This document shows, piece by piece, positions 11,797-24,100 of a DNA stretch of 64,000 bases. The notes beneath the pieces are model-generated. The model made no database searches, was not told the DNA's origin, and saw only the letters and a list, made by a program, of their open reading frames with translations. Source of the DNA: Paraspadella gotoi (lineage: Eukaryota; Chaetognatha); contig CM119266.1 in NCBI GenBank assembly GCA_051294375.1, positions 23,982,411-24,046,410 of the forward strand. Reading direction: 5' to 3'. A program made the translations under genes and the position numbers. Position 1 is the first letter of the stretch. Each line of letters begins with the position of its first letter.

Positions 11797-14791
11797 GTAG
11801 GTTAACAAAGTTAAACATAGTTTGTGTTTCACGCCATTAAATGTATATATAACGTTCGCAAAGTATGCTAAGTTTCGAATGTCGGACTTTTGTAATCTTC
11901 CACATTGTACTCAACTACTTAACTACGCTTTAACTTTTTTAAACCCATTTTCTCACCCAACTTAAGAAATAGAGAGAGCGAATGAGAATTTGAAAGCATC
12001 TCAACTCGCCGCGCCAACGTAATTAATCTATTATCTTTTGGTTTAAACATTTGTTTCAAAACATTTTCTTGCCGGACAAAGAACAAAAATTATCCCCCAC
12101 AAAGTGAATTTGAGTCTCTCAATTATCACTTAGCTAAAAGTCAGAAAAGATAACCATGTGTAGTCAATGACGAAGTTTAGCCTCGTCAGGCAATCTTGGG
12201 AGATTGCTTCGTCGACTGGCCTCTTTTAAGTATCAAAGGTCATAGGTCAAAGTTGAAAGATTGCCCTCGTCTTTGGTCAAAGGCTTAAGTATAGCGAGAA
12301 AAGGGCGTTTTCCTTGACTGGACGATCGGCCATTAAATGTATTTTGCTCTCAAGCTCAGACGATGCGAAAAGGTTGCTCTCATGATCCAAATCGTCTATA
12401 CGTTGTATGTAGAAAAATCTATCAAATTATATGTATTTAAATTTTTTTAGAAGAACTTCTCTCTTTAATGGCATTTCTCCGTCATTAAAAATGTATGTAT
12501 ATAAAACTAGAATATGTTTTTTACTAAATTAACTTATATAGCTTTTCCTTTTTGTTTTTCTGTTTCTGTATCTTTTTTTGTTCATCTCTTTCAGGGAGAA
12601 GGAATGTGCCTATAATTAGATTAGGGTCGAGTAGTAGCTGCTTTCAACTTTGAGATTCTTTGTCAAATTCAAAAATGTTTATCTTGAAACAACACAATCA
12701 CTCTCGCTATATCTTTTTACGATAAGTACTTAACATTTTTTAATCTCATTTGCATATAGCAGTAAAATTTATTCGTATTCTTTTTTATAGTTTTAAACCT
12801 GATAGGAATTCCTAAAAGCTTTTTGCCGCATTTCATGGTACTCTCTATGTTTTACAATAAAAGTTATCTTGTTTTATTCACTTCTATACTCAAGAAGCAT
12901 CTTTGGTTTTGGTAATTTCCTATTACAAGAGCACAAGTTTTTATCGTCGTTATAAAAACAAAGCTAACGGTGTATTTCTGAGATATTCGTTAAAATCTGA
13001 CTACCTAATTAAACGAAACTTAAGATTTACAATATTGCCGTTTCTTTGAACGCACGTTAACGTGTGTAATAAATAATTGATATAAGCGACCTTAGTGAAT
13101 GTTTGTTTCTTCATTTTTATTATTTATAATCGCTTTTCCATTTCCCCCCAAAACAAATTCCCATTTTGATTTTTGTTCAGTTGCGCCGCCTTGCACTCGC
13201 GGAGCAACTCACTTCGTATAATACTATAAAACATTGCAAAAGTCATTTGTTGTATTTTTTATATTGTGTAGTCACGTGATGACTCATTGGTTAAGTATAC
13301 TTAAAAAATAAATTTTAAATCCTTTCATATTGATAACTTAGTTATTGCATTTCAGAGAGATTTCATGATCTTCATGAAATTAGTACAACCAATATAATAA
13401 TTTATTTATTGGCACTTTTTTTCAAAGAAGCCCCCTTGCTGCGGCTCCTGAGGCTCTCCTCTGAGAGATATGTCGTGGTCACTAGTTTGGAAGTTTGGAA
13501 TCAAAATTTAGCAGATATATCTTGAATACTATTATATTAGTGAATACTAATCTGTAGTTATTTTTCTTTTCATATTTATATTTGTGGCGATTTGCGTCAC
13601 TGACTTATATTGTAAAATATAAATCTGGTGATTACAAAGAAAAAATAAAAGCATGTCAAACTAATTTGCATATTGCAGTACAAAATACTTTGTTTTAAAT
13701 ACTATCAATTTTAAGCAACATAAATTTTTTTTTACGAATAATGAAAAAAGAATATAACTAGTATTACGTAACACCAGATATTTTACCTTTAATTCTTAAA
13801 CGTTCTAATTACGGTTAAAATTTAAAATTTGCAGTGTATGTCAAGTTTTCGAAGGCATGCACAATAGTAATTTATTTAAATAAAAAGACTACCCTTTACA
13901 ATCTGATCAGATTTCCTTATATTTCCGTAATTGTCCGATTTTGATGATTTTTTGCATGATAGCAATATTTAATCACACTGTAATGTGTGTATTGTAAACC
14001 TCGGTAGAACTTCGAGCGAATCTATTAGTTAAGTTATGTGGCAAACATAGAGAAAAAGAAAGAAAACGACGAAAAGTTTGGGAAGAAAAAGTGAGACAGA
14101 AAGAGAGAGAGAGAGAGATAAGCAAAGACAAATGATTCGGAAAGGTCGAAGGGTTGGGGGATCATGAGGTAAAACTTTCGTAATACTGCTTCTCCTATGC
14201 GTTGTTTGTGGATATTACGCAGAGGAAATAATGATTATCATTATTGATACGAAAGAAAATAAATTAGTTTTTTAATTTGTAATAATTTTTTTTTACCAAT
14301 TTCATAAAATTCAGCTCCTTGTATTTTTATGCTAGTGCAGAGTACAATATAGTATTCCCCGATCTAATACTTTTATAAAAATTGAAAATAAAAATTTAAA
14401 ATTTAAAATTTGATAGAGAAGCCAAGTACATTTGGAGTGAATAAACGAGACTGAGAGAGTCAGAGCTTGTAGAGACCTGCTATATTATTATCTTGTATGA
14501 GTGACCAATTTCACAACAAGAAGAATCTAGAATATTTTATTATATTTTACTTCAACATCAATCATATAATATGTAAAGTAAACTTGTCTATTTTATCTTC
14601 TTTTATACAAAATGAGAAAAAAAACAGGAAAAATATCTAAAAATAAATTAAAAAGTAAAGAGGAAAGCGCAGAAGAAATTTATTTTCCTTCCATTTTACG
14701 ACCTAAACATTAAAAGTTTATGGTGACTCGAAAACTGGGTTCTTTTTGTGCGCTGAGAACTTTGAAGAGTTGACGAAAGAGCGAAGAAGTG

Positions 14792-14976
<185 letters not shown>

Positions 14977-15071
14977 GTTAAGGCCGTTGAGATGTTGAAC
15001 GGCGACATTACGGAGGAACGTTACGAGCGAGAGGACTCTCGTAAAGAGAAGACGGAGACGATACTTACGCC

Positions 15072-15103
<32 letters not shown>

Positions 15104-15304
15104 GAACGAAGATGATTTTAACCATCGGGTTCAATGTCACTCAAAGCACAAACAGAGTCGCGATCAAAAGGGAAAGAGGAACAACAAATGAAAAAGAAAA
15201 TAGAAAACAAGGGAGAAGGACAGAAAACAGACAGATGGAGACTTCTTTTATAACGTTAGTTTTTCAAAACGTTTAAGAGTCAGTCTTTCTCCCTTTCTCT
15301 TCTT

Positions 15305-15367
15305 CTCTCTCTCTCTCTCCCTCGTCTCTCTCTCTCTCTCTCGTCTCTCTCTCTCTCCGTCTTCTCC

Positions 15368-15400
<33 letters not shown>
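15305..15400. repeat. interrupted (CT)n tracts
   Basis: Several CT runs broken by CTCG and CTCC, downstream of the acidic frame at 15.1 kb. Confidence 0.9.
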
Positions 15401-15404
<4 letters not shown>

Positions 15405-15423
15405 CAAAGACAAAGAAGTCTGA

Positions 15424-15730
15424 TATTGTCGTTTTGATTTCACGAGGTTCTTAACGAGAACGAATGAAGGTGAGAAAGTAGGGTTGAGGCCGTTTTGATT
15501 CGAAACACGGGAATGTGATGGGAAAGTGTGATAGAAATTGGACTTAGGAGCTATGATAGCGATACTGATGGAAAGCTAAATTGCTACTTAGGGAGCAAGG
15601 TGCTTAGTTGGTCGGGGGTGTTAAACTGGTACACTTATTATAAATTATCTGAGAGAAACGAAAAAGGAACACTCCTCAAATTTTATTGAATAATGTGGAA
15701 ATTTGTTCTTGCCATTGTCATTTGTACGCC

Positions 15731-15823
<93 letters not shown>

Positions 15824-16429
15824 CTCTACTTTCTCGGTATTCTTGTCGATTAACTTTCTTTTCTCTTCCTCCTTTCATTTCACCTTCTTCTTTCCTTTCC
15901 TCCCTCCATCCTTCTTCCTCGTCTATTTCCTTCCTTCTCCTCTCTTTCTGCGCTTCTGTCTGCTCCGCCTCTTCCACAAATTCAACGCCCTCTCCTTGGG
16001 GTCACGGAAAGAAAATTAAAGGGCCTCGCGGTGTGTCGTTGTTGTCCTTGCTGTATTCGGATGGCTGACTCTATGGGAGTTTTTTTAGAATTTAATTTCC
16101 GGGAAAGAAAATCAGACGATGTTATAGTAGAACTTAAATTAATACATAACCGGCTAACTTTGTAGGGTGTGTCGTCTTTCAAGGAAATAAGGTTTAGATG
16201 ATTACACGAACCGGCGAAGAAACAGCGGTGTTTCCTTCGTGGTCTCTGGAGGCTGAGACTGAGCTGGAGTGGTGGAAGGGGGATTTGGAAAAAAGGGTAA
16301 AGGGAGAATGAATTAAAGGGGTGGGTGGGGAGTAGGTGGGTTGGAGAAGGGATGCAAGCAGAATCGCTGAGGCGAAGAAAGGAATCGAAGAGTATCCTCG
16401 TCGAGAGCGTTTAGACATAATAAGACTTT

Positions 16430-16528
<99 letters not shown>

Positions 16529-16625
16529 ATTGACAGATTGAAATCATCGCTCGCAAGATTCGAGAAATGAGCGATGGATATCTATAAAAAACTACTTCTT
16601 AAGGTCGTGGAATGGTTATGAAAAT
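15424..16625 (+). repeat. 1.2 kb duplicated unit, copy A
   Basis: The unit contains ATTGTCGTTTTGATT, a (CT)n tract at 15733-15820, a T/C-rich stretch, TTTCCGGGAAAGAAAATCAG, and a (GA)n tract at 16433-16526, and ends ...TTATGAAAAT at a 25-N gap. Copy B (16651-17851) repeats it end to end. Copy C (26253-27204) repeats it from TGTGGAAATTT onward. Differences are mostly one-base indels and repeat-length changes, as in unpolished long-read sequence. Arg-Glu and Ser-Leu frames inside are not genes. Confidence 0.9.
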
Positions 16626-16650
16626 NNNNNNNNNNNNNNNNNNNNNNNNN
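16626..16650. other. assembly gap, 25 N
   Basis: Exactly 25 N between unit copies A and B. The same gap length recurs at 17852 and 42004, so it is a placeholder and not a measured distance. Confidence 0.99.
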
Positions 16651-16947
16651 ATCTGTCGTTTTGATTCACGAGGTTCTTAACGAGAACGAATGAAGGTGAG
16701 AAAGTAGGGTTGAGGCCGTTTGATTCGAAACACGGGATGTGATGGGAAAGTGTGATAGAAATTGGACTTAGGAGCTATGATAGCGATACTGATGGAAAGC
16801 TAAATTGCTACTTAGGGAGCAAGGTCAGTGGGGGTGTTAAAACTGGATACACTATTATAAATTATCTGAGAGAAACGAAAAAGGAACACTCCTCAAATTT
16901 TATTGAATAATGTGGAATTTGTTCTTGCCATTGGTCATTTGTACGCC

Positions 16948-16984
<37 letters not shown>

Positions 16985-16991
16985 TCTCTCT

Positions 16992-17038
<47 letters not shown>

Positions 17039-17652
17039 CTCTCTCTACTTTTCTCGGTATTCTTGTCGATTAACTTTCTTTTCTTCCCTCCTTTCATTTC
17101 ACCTTCTTCTTTCCTTTCCTCCCTCCATCCTTCTTCCTCGTCTATTTCCTTCCTTCTCCTCTCTTTCTGCGCTTCTGTCTGGCTCCGCTCTTCCACAAAT
17201 TCAACGCCTCTTCCTTGGAGGTCACGGAAAGAAAAATTAAAGGGCCTCGCGGTTGTCGTTGTTGTCCTTGCTGTTTCGGATGGCTGACTCTATGGGAGTT
17301 TTTTTTAGAATTTAATTTCCGGGAAAGAAAATCAGACGATGTTATAGTAGAACTTAAATTAATACATAACCGGCTAACTTTGTAGGGTGTGTGTCTTTCA
17401 AGAGGAAATAAGGTTTCAGATGATTACACGAACCGGCGAAGAAACAGCGGTGTTTCCTTCGTGGTCCTGGAGGCTGAGACTGAGCTGGAGCGGTGGAAGG
17501 GGGATTTGGAAAAAAGGGTAAAGGGGAGAATGAATTAAAGGGGGTGGGTGGGGAGTAGGTGGGTTGGAGAAGGGATGCAAGCAGAATCGCTGAGGCGAAG
17601 AAAGGAAATCGAAGAGTATCCTCGTCGAGAGCGTTTAAGACATAATAAGACT

Positions 17653-17743
<91 letters not shown>

Positions 17744-17851
17744 AGAGAGAAATTGAGCAGATTGAAATCATTCGCTCGCAAGATTCGAGAAATGAGCGAT
17801 GGATATCTATAAAAAAACTACTTCTTAAGTCGTGGAATTGGTTATGAAAAT
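16651..17851 (+). repeat. 1.2 kb duplicated unit, copy B
   Basis: It begins and ends at 25-N gaps and matches copy A over its entire length, which is what a duplicated read consensus would look like. It contains the same CT tract (16950-17045) and GA tract (17655-17745). Confidence 0.9.
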
Positions 17852-17876
17852 NNNNNNNNNNNNNNNNNNNNNNNNN
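17852..17876. other. assembly gap, 25 N
   Basis: Second 25-N placeholder. The coding exon to its right is cut at its 5' end by this gap. Confidence 0.99.
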
Positions 17877-18104
17877 CTTCGTGGTTGTCTCCTTCGTCGA
17901 CTCGGGAAACACGCTTTCAACGCTGTCCTCCGAGGCGAAGAATCCGATCTGAGCAATTTCCATCATCTCGCCTCGGCGCCGAAAAGAAATTATCATTCCT
18001 TTAACGCCAGACGACGGTTCTTATCCAATTTGGATCCAGATTTCGCCGACTCGTCCTTCTTGCTGTACGAAACCAAGTTACAGCCTGTGGAGGCCCGGCG
18101 TTAA
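17877..18104 (+). CDS. 3' coding exon of an unknown gene, 5' end missing
   Basis: The frame is open from the gap edge to TAA at 18102-18104, about 75 codons. It reads as ordinary protein with no low complexity: HAFNAVLRGEESDLSNFHHL, then a segment rich in Arg/Asn, then LDPDFADSSFLLYETKLQPV near the C-terminus. Codon use (GAC, TTC, GCG, CTC) matches the other exons. No acceptor is visible because the gap removes it. A minus-strand frame (17877-17996) is also open but shorter and more repetitive. I do not recognise the family. Confidence 0.5.
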   Translation, partial: LRGCLLRRLGKHAFNAVLRGEESDLSNFHHLASAPKRNYHSFNARRRFLSNLDPDFADSSFLLYETKLQPVEARR

Positions 18105-21100
18105 GTCAGAAAGGTGCCTAGGCAACACTCGTACGGGCGGCGCCGTCGTGTCGACCCGAATGAAAAATCTCGATCGCGATTGATTTTTTAAATAATAAAT
18201 CATCCGTTGATTTAGTTTGAGGGAAAGTGAATGAATGACGAATACCTCACCTCAAAGAACTTACTCTTTTGTTATATTTTTCATTTATATTAGCTATGCA
18301 TAACCGAATTCTTTTACAGAGCGCCTCGCCGAAAAACGAAAATTCGTTTTTCCCTTATTTTGCTTGATTTCGTTCGGCCGAGAAAATTTCCCCATGACTG
18401 CACAAACCTGAAATTCTGATTAAATGATTTTTCAGATTTGAATTTTTTGATTATTTATTGCTGTTTAAGATGTTTAAGACAATGTTTTCTTCAGAACTGT
18501 CTTTGTTTTGTTAGTACCCATTTATTTAAGAATTTATTATTATTTCAGTGACTGGAAATAGGTTTTTTAAAAATATATTTTATTATTATTTCCGATTTTG
18601 TAAGTGCACCCCCTACTCGAAATTTTTTGTTCAATTTTGACAGTTAAAAATGAAGTTTTCGAAATTATTCTGTTTGTCTAATTTTTATGTACGGATTCAA
18701 ATTTTTATAGAAGATCAAAATGATTGTTTGGCGTGACAGTCGTTGAAGTTCGTTTTATGCCGATTTTATTCGCGTTTTCGTTTATGCGTTACGTCGATGC
18801 GCGGGCGTTTTGTATGGAAAGATACGAGTTTTGTGGAAGTTTATTGAAAAAAGAAAAAATAATTTTTTATTATTTTGCCGTCATTTGCATAACGGGTTTC
18901 AAACGACGCGTGGCGGTGGATGGTCGCTTCGTTCTTTGTTTTCCTCCCTTTTTTTCCACCCGTTGAGGACCGTTCCTTTGTCGAGTTTCTCCAAGTTTCA
19001 GACGGGTAGACAGAGACGTGTATATAAAAATTTCAAAGCTTCAAGATGCAGGCCTCCATCGATTGGGTGGTGTTCAGAACTTAGTTCCGGCAACCTGCAA
19101 GGTATGACTCGCCCGTCGCGAGTCTAGGTCGCAAGACCAAGCTGTTCCTGTTCGGACAGCCCTGAGACGGCAAAACGACGGAAAAAATAGGCCGGCGCTT
19201 TGACGCAAAGATTTTTGTCAATATAGCAATCGAAAAGTCCAGCTGTTATGTGGCGGCCGCATCCCAATCTGGAGACGCTTGTGCCGCCGGTTCGCCTATA
19301 TTTGCAGGAGCTCGCGCGCGAGTGAGGCCGCGATGTAGAACCCGGATCTTGCAGAGGTGGCAAGATTGCAGGAGGAGCCAGTATGAGGGCGGGGCCTACC
19401 CGAGGCGGAGTATTGCATGACTAGGAGATGAAGCTCATGAACGGGGCGTCCGGGGCGCCGATCGGGCTCTCACGTGACACCGATCAAGAGCGGGACAGGC
19501 GTCCGGGCTATTTCAGCCCACAAGTGACGCGCGGTTATGTAGTGACGGGGCGTCCGGGCCTCTACGGAGCCCCGTGGACGCGCTCAAGTTGACGAGAGAA
19601 GAGAATCCCCGAGGCGCCGCGTGAGTTTTCGACGGCTTTCGGAAGCCGCCACCCTGTCGCGAAGGCAAGTGCTCCGCCCGGGATCGGACGAAGGAGCCCG
19701 GTAGGATCAGGCGCGTCTTGGTGAGTCGCGATGGCATGTCTATTAGAGAGGGGCGTTGTTTGAGATTTCCATTCTCCGACGCCCGCTCTCTTGTGTTTGT
19801 GGGCAGCCTTGGTGTCCGTTGGGGTCCGGCGGGGAGATATTTTGAGATTGTTTATGATTTTTTTAGTTGTTTGCCGGGACGGTTTAGATACAGCCCTATC
19901 CTCCCTTCGTGGAGATATGGGGCTAAATCTTGTTACGCAGCACATAGAAATCATTGTTTAAAGGTTTGGTGGTTTAGCGGAAGCTCCCTTCCCCTGTTAC
20001 AAGACCACTGAGCTATTTAAATATGGGTGGTTAAATGTTCACGTGATTTACTTATTTTATTTGGCACAGTAAAGTAAGTAATATTGCGGCGCATTAGTCG
20101 TCGCGTCTGAGTCATTTTCTCAGTGGGCATCCTAAACAATTATTACATGTGCTTTATGGATAAGATAAAGTCGCAAAAATGTACCTTGATTATTAATTAC
20201 CTAGGGCGGTTTTGTAATCTAACATTTTTCCGCACCACTGTATATAAATATAATTATTTATTTCTAATTAATTTATTTCGTTGCCTTTTCTTTACAGAAA
20301 ACCCCAACGGATCTGGTTTCGTCGTTCGTCATTTGGGTCAGTGGTTCTCTCTGAGATTTTCCATCTGACGACCGTTTTCGACGAAAAAACGGATTCTTTA
20401 GTTAGTCTCTCCTTATATTTTTTTTTTCCGTTTTTCTAGTCCTGCGTCCGTTAACTGCGAGCCAGGACAAAGTCTGCGTTCCGTTCTATACGGCCAGACA
20501 TTTTTATTTTAAACGGGGGCGGCAGAAGTTTTTTTCCAATCTTTCTTGTGCGACGGCCCGGTCGCGATGAAAGTTAAGTTTTTTCGTTTTTGAAACGCTT
20601 ACAGCTGTTTTAAAGTAAAAATATTAGAAGATTTTTTTAATACTAACCGAGCGTTTTTTAATGGTTTAATTTTAAATGAATTATTATAATTTTTATATTA
20701 TTATTTTTCATTTTTTATATTAAATTAAACTCCCGCGAGAGCGCGAGTCTTCCTTGACTGCTTTTTCGGGTATTTTTTTCTCTAATGTTACAGGCGCCCC
20801 GCGCCTCTGAAGGCTTTAGTCTATTTTTTTGCTTTAAGCGCTCTAAGCCTTTCTCGCAAGGCTTTTCTTTCTGTGAGCTGAAAAGCTCGGTCTTCCATTT
20901 TTCAATTTAACTATTTTTTTATGTTTAATTAATAGTTATTTTTATTTTCTTTATTTTTCCCGTTTTTCTGATTTGTTCAAATTCTCGATTGAAAGTTCTG
21001 GATTCTCCTCGTGGCGGGAGTAAGGGTTGATCTCGAAAACGGATTCGATTCCTGTAAAACGTTGGCGAAAAACGTTATTTATTAATCATTTTCTTTCAGT

Positions 21101-24100
21101 CGCGTTACACTCGGATTTCCTATTTTTTCTGCCACTCCCCCCCCCTCCCTAGCAAACTTTTTTATGGGGAGGTGCCCCGCCTAAAAAAGCCGTATTTATT
21201 TTTATTTCGATTTTTGTCATGTTTTATTTGGCCTATTTATTTCGAATTTCTGCAGCCATGTCGACTTGAATCGCATGGGGCGCCTTTGTGACGGAGTCCT
21301 CTTTGCTTTGCCATGCTTTCGACGTTCCGTCTCGGTTCAGCAAAGTATCGGTGGAAGGGGTGTTTTTTCATGGGGCCGGCGGTGACAGGTTCGTGCGGAA
21401 GGCTTGCCGTGCAGCGGCAAGTCTGGCCCGTTCTAGCCTCTCTTCGTTCGACAATGTGTAAACTTGACATTTTTCTAAATCTCGATTTTTTGCCTTTTTC
21501 ATGTATCGGTATTTTAACGTTTTATGTTTATGTGAAGGATTTTAGAAAAATTTTATTTTGCTTATCCATCGGAATGTTAAGGTTTTTCGGCTTGGAGCAA
21601 CGAAATTTCTTTTCTTTTCCGTTGGATTTGTACGCGCGCCATCGTTTGCGTTCGATGGCATCGTCATGGTGTCGTAAGTTTACAAGACATTGTTTTCGTA
21701 TGTTTTATGCTCGTTTTAACATCCGGCATTCAGCGCGATGAAAACATGACGTTCCGGTTTGTAGCGGGACGCTCGGATCGTGACGCGATCACGGTGTTAA
21801 AGCTACGAATTTCGAAAGTTGCGTTGGTCGTGCTGGAACGTTTGGTGCAAGCGGAACATTTCTGAAAGATTAATTATTGATACTTACGTTTTTCTTAATA
21901 TTTTTTAGTTTAAATGAATATTTATTTTTAGGTAATTATCGTTATTATTGTGTGTTTGGTTTTCCGGGGGTAGTGTTAAACCTCAACTTTTAATCGATCG
22001 TACGGCTTCGATTATCTCTGGATAAAGCGTTATTTTAACATTCATGCCTTTTCCTGCAAGATTCTTCGCGACTTCTTACGCTCGGAGGAATTGTGGAGAT
22101 TTTCCCCCGTTCCCCCCAAAACATTACAAATCTAACTACGCGTAGTTCTTTTCTTGTATTTTTTTGGACTGTAACGATTTTTTTTCCTAAATTTTTTTCG
22201 AAATTTTTTTTTGCTTTTTTGTGACGAAACAGGTTCGTTCCTCTCCGTTCGTTGCGGGGGGGTACGGCCAATTTTCGATATGAATAATTTAGTATTTTTT
22301 AGAAAAATATGGTTTTAATTAATACTTTGTTCGTTTTTAAGAAAATATGTTATTTTTCGTTTTTTAGTAATTAAGTCCTTAACCCACTAAATTACAAAGA
22401 GTATTTTTGCGTTTTTATTTTTTAGATTAAGTTTCTTTTAGAGTGAAGAAAAGGTGAAAATGAGTCAAGGTCAAGGTTTTTTGGTTGAGTGAAGAGGAGG
22501 AAACAAAACCACGGCTCGCCAAAGCGTGTTCTTCCCGCACCAGAACAAGACGGAAAGAACGAAACCCTCTTCGGAGGCGTGTGCAAACCACCCCACATGC
22601 TTAAAAAAACCCATCTGTCCCATTTTTCTTTGTATTTATTTAGTTTTGTTCGTTTTTTGATAGCCTAGCGAGAAGAGACGACGAATTTAGAGTAGGAAGA
22701 TTAATATTAAAATTATAACTTTCCTCTGATCATTATATTATGCATAGTTTGCCCCTAATATTTTTTTCGCTTTTGATAAAAAGTTTTTTGCCTCAAACTT
22801 TCAAAATACTCAGAGCGGACGGAGTTTTGTGAGTTGATGCTAAAAATATCACATAACTTTAGGCATATTGGACGACGGTCAACCCTGTATCAAGGACTGT
22901 CTCCTGCGCCGCCGCAAGGCGGGCGGTTTCTTCTGGTACACACCGCCGGTTCCAGTAAGAATGGAGAGAAGATCGTCGGGGAACTCCCAATTTTTTCGGC
23001 ATTCGCGAACGAAAGGTTTACTTGTTTTGTGACCACCAGTCTTCTTCTTTAGGCGGGCAAAGGACCTTACCGAAAAACCCTTCCCCCCCCCATTTTAAGT
23101 ACATACCCGGACCTTACAGTTAGTGTCCGGCTTTCCCGGCAAGTCAGCTGGTTCGTAATCGTTTGGTGATTGTTACGTCTCATTTTGTATTTTCTCCCTT
23201 TAATTATAAGGAAAGCAGGAGCTGGAATAAGGGAGCCAGCGCAACGAGGGGATTTACCATGTTATTGCTGGTTTTAAATTTTTGGGCAGGGTTTGAGGGT
23301 CTCGCCCCATCCGTTGTCTCTTAGTTTTACCTTGCCGTAGTTATTTCATGTAACTCGTGCAGACGGATGCTTTAAAAAAAATTACCAATAAAGTAAGTTC
23401 TATTATATGCATCCAGGTGAGATTATTTTCTTTCTTAGTGTATTCGATTTTTTTGGTTTTCGTATGTCGGGGTTTTAGTATGTGATAGGAATTAGATATT
23501 CGTTTTTCAGGTTTAGTTTCAATATTTTTTTATTTTGCCAACCTACTACGACTTAGGTAGATAAGGTATTTTAATTCTTTTTGATTTTCAGTTATGATTT
23601 TCAAGAAAGATTTTTTTACAAGGAAGATTCGGACGGCGAAGATTTTAGTGCAGGATTGATCCCAAGATTAGTATTTTTTATATTTTGTCTCAATTTACTA
23701 CTTTTTCCCGTCGAGGTCAGTATAAGGTTTTTCGTTGTCTAGTACGGTGTGGGTCTCTAATATTTTTTGGTATATGGATTAGTCGAACGTTACGGCTAGA
23801 TTCTTAAAGATTCGGCTTCCGTATCGGTGGTCCTCATCGAGATTCGTAGAGGGATGCTTGAATGAATGCTTTGTGAATGACTGTAAGATATGCTTGACAG
23901 GTTCTTGATGAGCCACGCTGGGTAGAGGAACAATTGAATATTTGAGATTTGTGTCATTCGGTTCTTCTGTTTTCGTGATTTATGAAAGGCACCTTTTTGC
24001 CTCGCTCATGTTCGTTTGAAGATCGAAAGGGTGGTATTCGCTCTTTAGCCGGGTTCGATATCTAACTTCGAGATCCTATTTCTGTTCCTGCTGGGTGGGG

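Larger units (their letters stand above)
8752..14790. other. long gene-poor AT-rich stretch
   Basis: No defensible gene in 6 kb. It holds the reverse SINE at 11561-11796 and one member of a dispersed repeat at 9289-9331, whose inverted partner is at 14465-14506. A GC-richer patch at 10380-10620 has open frames on both strands but no recognisable product. Sequence around 12150-12330 has repeated GTCAAAG/TCGTC words without clear structure. The rest is plain AT-rich DNA. Confidence 0.5.

Noticed and set aside
19124-19954. Minus-strand frames in the GC-rich patch, considered as a DIRS-type retroelement protein
   Set aside because: Only a short GGALAFATGW-like segment hinted at it; no catalytic motif or continuous frame supports the call.
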